Of a stretch of DNA of 64,000 nt, positions 59,345 through 64,000 are shown piece after piece. A program made the position numbers and the translations under genes. Numbering within the stretch: the first letter of the stretch is position 1; each line of letters begins with the position of its first letter. Under the pieces are notes generated by a model. The model was not told the DNA's origin. It ran no database searches and saw only the letters and a program-made list of their open reading frames with translations. The stretch is from JAJXWB01 sp037044955 (GTDB lineage: Bacteria > Pseudomonadota > Alphaproteobacteria > Rhizobiales > Beijerinckiaceae). Location of the stretch: contig JBAOHX010000004.1 of NCBI GenBank assembly GCA_037044955.1, positions 1-64,000 of the forward strand. The letters are read 5' to 3'.

Positions 59345-60611
59345 TTACAGCGCGCGCCAGCCGATATCGCGGCGGCAGAATCCGTCGGGAAAGTCGATCG
59401 CCGCGACGCCCGCATAGGCGCGCTCGCGGGCTTCGCGCACATCGGCGCCGAAGCCCGTCACATTCAGAACGCGCCCGCCGTTGGCCAGAATATCGTCGCC
59501 CGCGCGCTTCGTGCCGGCATGGGTGACGACGACGCCTTCGAGCGCGTTCGCGCGCTCGATTCCCTTGATCGCGCCGCCCTTCTGCGGCGCCGCCGGATAG
59601 CCCTTCGCCGCCAGCACGACGGTCAGCGCGGAGACGGGCCTCAGATTGACGCGCGTCGACATCGAGTTTCCCGCGCGCGCAAGAACTCGAGCAGCGTCAG
59701 AAGATCGTCGGCGACGCGCGGCAGGATGACCTGCGTTTCCGGATCGCCGAAGCGCGTGTTGAACTCGATCAGCTTCGGCCCGTCCTTGCCGATCATCAGG
59801 CCGGCGAACAGCACGCCCTTGAAGGGCGCGCCGATTTCCGCCATCGCGCGCACCGTCGGCTCGACGATCTCCGCCATGACGCGCGCGGCGACGGCGTCGG
59901 TGACGACAGAGCGCCGGCGAATAGGCGCCCATGCCGCCGGTGTTCGGTCCCGTATCGCCCTCGCCCACGCGCTTGTGGTCCTGCGCCGAGGCGAGCGCTA
60001 TCGCGCGAGAGCCGTCGCACAGCGCGAAGAACGAGGCTTCCTCGCCCTCGAGAAATTCCTCCACCACCACTTCCGCGCCGGCCGCGCCGAAGGCGCCGTC
60101 GAAACAGGCGACGATTGCGGCTTCGGCTTCGGCGAGCGTCGTCGCGACGACCACGCCCTTGCCGGCGGCCAGCCCGTCGGCCTTCACCACGATCGGCGCG
60201 CCGTGCTTGCGCACATAGGCGAGCGCGGCCTCGCGATCGGCAAAGCGTCCATAGGCGCCCGTCGGAATTTTCGCGCGGGCGCAAAGATCCTTGGTGAAGC
60301 CCTTGGAGCCTTCGAGCTGGGCCGCCGCTTTCGATGGCCCGAAGGCGGCGATGCCGGCGGCCTCCAGCGAATCGACGAGGCCTTCGACCAGCGGCTGCTC
60401 CGGTCCCGACCACGACGAGGCCGATCTGCATCAGCCGGCAAAAATTCACGACCGCCGCATGATCGGCCGTGTCGACGTTCACGCATTCCGCGACCGCCGC
60501 GATGCCGGGATTGCCGGGCGCGCAAAAAAGTTTGGTCAGGCGCGGGCTTTTCGCCAGCGCATTGGCGAGCGCATGTTCGCGCCCGCCGGAGCCGATCAGC
60601 AAGACATTCAT
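59345..60611 (-). CDS. purD: Phosphoribosylamine-glycine ligase, four frameshifts
   Basis: About 421 residues of the ATP-grasp enzyme joining glycine to phosphoribosylamine (purine step 2). MNVLLIGSGGREHALA is the PurD start; GAPIVVKADGLAAGKGVVVA carries the grasp lysines; QDHKRVGEGDTGPNTGGMGAYSPA the signature; KLIEFNTRFGDPETQVILPR the metal ligands; LTVVLAAKGYP the C-terminal domain. Extra single bases lie near 60405, 59920, 59680 and 59655. The gene is essential without purine supply, which argues for sequence errors. Confidence 0.93.
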
Positions 60612-60724
60612 GGCGGCCTTCCCGGAAATCCGCCGCCTCATATCAGGCGCGGCGCGAAAAGTCAGGACGATGCGCTTGATTGTGGCCTGTCGTTGCGTTT
60701 GGCTGCATCGAACGGGGGACAGCG

Positions 60725-61699
60725 ATGCGACGCACGGCCTTTTTCATCTATGGGGTTCTGATCGCCACGGCGCCTGCCGCGGCCATGGATTGCAAGGCCG
60801 CGAAAAGCGAGGTCGACAAGGCGATCTGTTCGTCGCCGCAGGCGATTGCCGCCGACGCCGCCATGTCCGCCGCCTACACGGCGCTGCGCGAAAAATCGTC
60901 GCCGGCCGAGCGCGAGGCGCTGCTGGTCTCGCAGCGCGCCTGGATCAAGCGGCGCGGCTACGGCTGCGAGAGCGACAAACCCGGCTTCGCGCAATGCCTT
61001 GCGAAGGACGCGGACCAGCGCCGCGCGTTTTTCGAGGCGCGGCCGGAAGGCGGGCCGGGGATCGATTCGCCCCTGCGGCCGGAAATCGTCGCCCGGCCCG
61101 GCAGGCCGCGCGACTGGGAGATCGACGTCGAACTGCTCAGGTTCGTCGCGCCGAGGACGCCGGGCGAAAAGACCTTCAATGCGGAGATTGCGAAGATGCT
61201 CGCGGGCGTCCCGACCGACCGCAAGGAGATCGAGCGCAACATGACCTATGCGCACGACATCTGGATGCGGCTGACATGGCTGTCGCCGCGCCTCATCTCG
61301 GCGCGCATCGAAGGCTATTCGTTCGAGGGCGGCGCGCACGGCAATCCCTCGACGGCGGGCCTCAACATCGACACGAGGACTGGCCGCAAGCTCGCCTTCG
61401 CGGACGCCTTCGACAAGGCGGCGCGGGAAAAGCTGACCGGCGCCTGCCTCGCCCAGATCGTGCCGGAAAAGATGCGGCGCGGCATGGACGAGCCGAAGGG
61501 CGAGGAATTGAAGACGCTGCGGCAAGGCGTCGACGAGGGCCTGTCCGCTCTCGATACGTGGAACTTCACCGCCAGGGGCGCGACGATCGTCTTCGGCCAT
61601 TACACGCTCGGCTCCTACGCCGAGGGCGCCTATGAATGCGACATTCCGCTGGCGCGCCTGAAGGAACTGGCGAAGAAGGATTTCCCGCTGCCGGAGTGA
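60725..61699 (+). CDS. Secreted DUF1311 (LprI-like) plus DUF3298 protein
   Basis: A 324-residue protein: signal peptide (RRTAFFIYGVLIATAPAAA), then a DUF1311/LprI domain MDCKAAKSEVDKAICSSPQAIAADAAMSAAYTALRE with paired cysteines (CxxAKSEVDKAIC, CESDKPGFAQC), then a C-terminal domain with GGAHGNPSTAGLNIDTRTGRKL and FGHYTLGSYAEGAYECDIPL as in the DUF3298/RsiV family. LprI in mycobacteria inhibits lysozyme and RsiV binds it, so lysozyme interaction is a sensible guess only. Intact. Confidence 0.82.
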   Translation: MRRTAFFIYGVLIATAPAAAMDCKAAKSEVDKAICSSPQAIAADAAMSAAYTALREKSSPAEREALLVSQRAWIKRRGYGCESDKPGFAQCLAKDADQRRAFFEARPEGGPGIDSPLRPEIVARPGRPRDWEIDVELLRFVAPRTPGEKTFNAEIAKMLAGVPTDRKEIERNMTYAHDIWMRLTWLSPRLISARIEGYSFEGGAHGNPSTAGLNIDTRTGRKLAFADAFDKAAREKLTGACLAQIVPEKMRRGMDEPKGEELKTLRQGVDEGLSALDTWNFTARGATIVFGHYTLGSYAEGAYECDIPLARLKELAKKDFPLPE

Positions 61700-61704
61700 G
61701 GCCG

Positions 61705-62308
61705 CTACGCCGGCCGCCGCTCCTGCGCCGCGAACGCCGGCTGCGCCAGCGCCAGCGCATGGTCGCGAATGTCCGCCGGCCAGCCGGCGACGCGCGCGGC
61801 GAATCCCTCGCCGTCGCGCGCGAACAGGGCGCGCGTCGCCTCCTCGAAACCGGGCAGGTCGCCGGCGATGGCGTGCATGAACTTGTAGGCGGCGTCCTGC
61901 GCGCGGCGGGTTTCCTGGCGTGGGTCGCGGCTTGCCGCTTCCACCAGTTTGCGCAGCGCGACCGAGGCGCCGCCGGGCTGCGCGCGCAGCCAGTCCCAAT
62001 GGCGCGGCAGCAGCGTCACCTCGCGCGCCTCCACGCCGAGCTTCGGCCGTCCGCGCCCCCGCGCTTCCTCGGGCGGCGGGGCGAATCGCGCCAGTGCGCG
62101 CGCGGCCGCCGCATCGGCGTCGCCGCGCAAATCGAGATCGACCAGCGCGCTTGCGGCGGCGTCGAAGATCAGGACCAGGTCGGGCTTTCGGGCAAGGTCC
62201 TGGCCGGCCTGATGCGCGTGAACGGCGCGCGCGACGGCGTCGATCGGCCCGTGGGCGATGCGCTCGCGAGCCGGCGAAGGCGATGAAGGTGGGCGTGGGC
62301 GTTGTCAT
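61705..62308 (-). CDS. DUF2239 family protein, frameshifted once
   Basis: About 200 residues: MTTPTPTFIAFAG, IAHGPIDAVARAVHAHQ, LVLIFDAAASALVDLDLRGD, then GRPKLGVEAREVTLLPRHWDWLRAQPGGASVALRKLVE and AQDAAYKFMHAIAGDLPGFEEATRALFARD, the DUF2239 pattern. The middle resembles a ribbon-helix-helix-like segment (REVTLLPRHWDWL). One extra base near 62273. Function unknown. Twin CCCGGATAA/TTATCCGGG sites precede the start by a few bases. Confidence 0.85.
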
Positions 62309-62315
62309 GGACGTT

Positions 62316-62362
62316 ATTTACCCGGATAAAAATTGTGAGTCAATATTATCCGGGCATAAATC
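62316..62362 (-). promoter_or_regulatory. Paired TTACCCGGATAA-type sites, putative operator of DUF2239 gene
   Basis: CCCGGATAA (62321-62329) and TTATCCGGG (62346-62354) are exact inverted copies; each lies in a wider TTAYCCGGRTAA-like palindrome, so there are two sites 25 bases apart, starting about 10 bases before the DUF2239 ATG and inside the divergent region with xseA. Regulator not identified. Confidence 0.55.
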
Positions 62363-62401
62363 TGGCTTGGCCGTCGCGCCGGCGATCGGCCATAATGGCG
62401 C

Positions 62402-63970
62402 ATGGCTGAATCGCCTGCCGGCAATGCTCCCGAACTCACCGTTTCCGAACTCGCCGCCGCGCTGAAGCGCACGGTGGAGGACCGGTTCGGCTTCGTGCGC
62501 GTGCGCGGCGAGATTTCCAATTATCGCGGGCCGCACTCCTCGGGGCACGCCTATTTCTGCCTGAAGGACCAGAGCGCGCGGCTCGACGCCGTCGTCTGGA
62601 AGGGCAATTTCGCGCGCCTGAAGACCAAGCCGGAAGAAGGGCTCGAGGTCATCGCCACCGGCAAGCTCACCACCTTTCCGGGCAAGTCCTCCTACCAGAT
62701 CGTCATCGAGGCCATAGAGCCGGCGGGCGTCGGCGCGCTGCTCGCGCAATTGGAAGAGCGCCGCAAGCGGCTGGCGGCCGAGGGTCTGTTCGACGCTGCG
62801 CGAAAACAGCTTCTGCCGTACCTGCCGCACACGATCGGCGTCGTCACCTCGCCGACCGGCGCCGTCATCCGCGACATCCTGCATCGCATCCGCGACCGTT
62901 TTCCGCGCGACGTCATCGTGTGGCCGGTGCGCGTGCAGGGCGAGACGGCGGCCGGCGAGGTCGCCGCCGCAATCCGCGGCTTCAATGCGCTGGCCGAAGA
63001 CGGCGCCATCGCGCGGCCTGACGTGCTGATCGTCGCGCGCGGCGGCGGTTCGCTCGAAGACCTCTGGGCCTTCAACGAGGAGATCGTCGTTCGCGCCGCC
63101 GCCGACAGCCTGATCCCGCTGGTGTCGGCCATCGGCCACGAGACGGACACGACGCTGATCGATTTCGCCGCCGACCTGCGCGCGCCGACGCCGACCGGCG
63201 CGGCCGAGAAGGTGACGCCGGTGCGCGTCGATCTCCTGGCGCAACTATCGGAGTTGGCCCGCCGCCTCGCCCATGCGCAGACGCGCCTGCTCGATACGCG
63301 CCGCAACGAGCTGCGCGCGCTCGCCCGCGTGCTGCCGACGCCGGACGACATTCTGGGCGCGCGCCGCCAGTCGCTCGACGCCTGCGCGTCCAGCCTGCGC
63401 AAGGACATGCGCGATCTGCTCGCGCGACGCAGGACGCGACTGGATACTCTCGCGCGCGTGCTCGCCGATCATTCGCCGAGAGCCGAACTCAATCAGCGAC
63501 GCGGCGAATTCAACGGCAAAGCCGACCGTCTCGCGCGCGTTCGGCCGGTCATTTTCTCCGCGCGAAAAGACGCGCTCGCGCAGATCGGCCGTCGCCTCGA
63601 ACGCGCGATGGAAAATCGCATGACGCGCGGCCGCGACCAGATAGCGCGGCGTCGCGAAACGCTGGCAACATGGCATGGCCGCCTCTTGCCGGCTTTCGCG
63701 CGCCTCATCGCCACGCGGCGCGAAAAACTCGCGGCGCTGGAAAAGCTGCGCGCCTCGCTCGGCTACGAGAACGTTCTCGCGCGCGGCTTCGCGGTCGTGC
63801 GCGACGAGCGCGATGCGCCCCTGCGCAGCGCTGCCGCCGTGACGCCCGGCCAGAAGCTCACGATCCAGTTCGCCGACGGCCGCGCGCATGCGACCGCCGA
63901 CGGCGATGCGGCTTTGAGGAAGCCCGCGAAACCAGCCAGGCCGCCGAGCGGGCAAGGTTCACTCTTCTGA
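62402..63970 (+). CDS. xseA: Exodeoxyribonuclease VII large subunit
   Basis: An intact 522-residue protein. OB-fold domain at the start (GFVRVRGEISNYRGPHSSGHAYFCLKD), catalytic domain with GVVTSPTGAVIRDILHRIRDRFP, DVLIVARGGGSLEDLWAFNEEIVVRA and SAIGHETDTTLIDFAADLRAPTPTGAAE, then a long coiled coil rich in Arg/Leu, ending FADGRAHATADGD. With XseB it degrades single-stranded DNA. xseB is not in the window. The last 30 bases of the window hold nothing visible. Confidence 0.95.
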   Translation: MAESPAGNAPELTVSELAAALKRTVEDRFGFVRVRGEISNYRGPHSSGHAYFCLKDQSARLDAVVWKGNFARLKTKPEEGLEVIATGKLTTFPGKSSYQIVIEAIEPAGVGALLAQLEERRKRLAAEGLFDAARKQLLPYLPHTIGVVTSPTGAVIRDILHRIRDRFPRDVIVWPVRVQGETAAGEVAAAIRGFNALAEDGAIARPDVLIVARGGGSLEDLWAFNEEIVVRAAADSLIPLVSAIGHETDTTLIDFAADLRAPTPTGAAEKVTPVRVDLLAQLSELARRLAHAQTRLLDTRRNELRALARVLPTPDDILGARRQSLDACASSLRKDMRDLLARRRTRLDTLARVLADHSPRAELNQRRGEFNGKADRLARVRPVIFSARKDALAQIGRRLERAMENRMTRGRDQIARRRETLATWHGRLLPAFARLIATRREKLAALEKLRASLGYENVLARGFAVVRDERDAPLRSAAAVTPGQKLTIQFADGRAHATADGDAALRKPAKPARPPSGQGSLF

Positions 63971-64000
63971 TAGCTCTTCTGATCGGTTGCGCGTGGCCGC

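Overview
The window is 64 kb of GC-rich bacterial chromosome, almost certainly from an alphaproteobacterium of the order Hyphomicrobiales (Rhizobiales). The evidence is gene content: hisZ next to a long hisG, NnrU, DUF3422, DUF2239 and DUF1615 proteins, an HpnO-like aminotransferase, and several families of the intergenic palindromic repeats typical of that order. The exact family (Beijerinckiaceae, Methylocystaceae and Methylobacteriaceae are all plausible) cannot be fixed from sequence alone. I saw no rRNA, tRNA or CRISPR array.

Layout. 1-4.7 kb: envelope genes on the minus strand (partial secreted protein, polysaccharide flippase, lipid-kinase-like protein, membrane sulfatase). 4.8-7.7 kb: groESL with promoter, CIRCE operator and terminator, then ihfA. 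7.8-12 kb: class III aminotransferase, SbmA/BacA-type ABC exporter, DUF1772 membrane protein. 12-17.3 kb: hisS, facing a minus-strand hisZ-hisG operon, with META-domain and NnrU genes between. 17.3-20.1 kb: brnTA toxin-antitoxin, ohr, a copper-chaperone-like gene, fumC. 20-24 kb: HAD phosphatase, a deletion scar joining pieces of a Tad-pilus-type gene and a Crp-type regulator, MFS transporter, two small enzyme-like proteins. 24-27.9 kb: a TIR-STAND-FGE multidomain protein, the best candidate here for a little-described system, followed by a small eight-cysteine secreted peptide and preceded by a cheY gene. 28-41 kb: ribF, ileS-lspA, paired M16 peptidases, mutL. 42-52 kb: AcpA-type phosphoesterase, DUF3422, M20 peptidase, MFS, tadA, rluB-type synthase with rsmD, methyltransferase, MFS. 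52-58 kb: a putative catabolic cluster (acyl-CoA ligase, hydrolase, beta-hydroxyacid dehydrogenase, MaoC-like hydratase, solute-binding protein). 58-64 kb: DUF1615, purD, DUF1311/DUF3298, DUF2239, xseA.

A dominant technical feature is that 19 genes, including the normally indispensable hisS, fumC, purD and mutL, are interrupted by about 35 frameshifts. Every one can be read as a single extra base (+1) except one, which needs a net shift of +2 (or -1). This one-directional pattern fits residual insertion errors from an insertion-biased long-read assembly better than real gene decay. I therefore annotate those loci as full-length genes and give approximate shift positions. Other genes (groEL, ihfA, hisG, hisZ, ileS, xseA and more) are intact.

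The second theme is repeat elements. Palindromic intergenic repeats occur about every 8 kb. One has inserted in frame inside ileS, and another supplies the apparent start and leader of the DUF1615 gene. Short tandem duplications have copied gene ends (groEL tail, aminotransferase tail) and one ribosome-binding site plus start codon (flippase).
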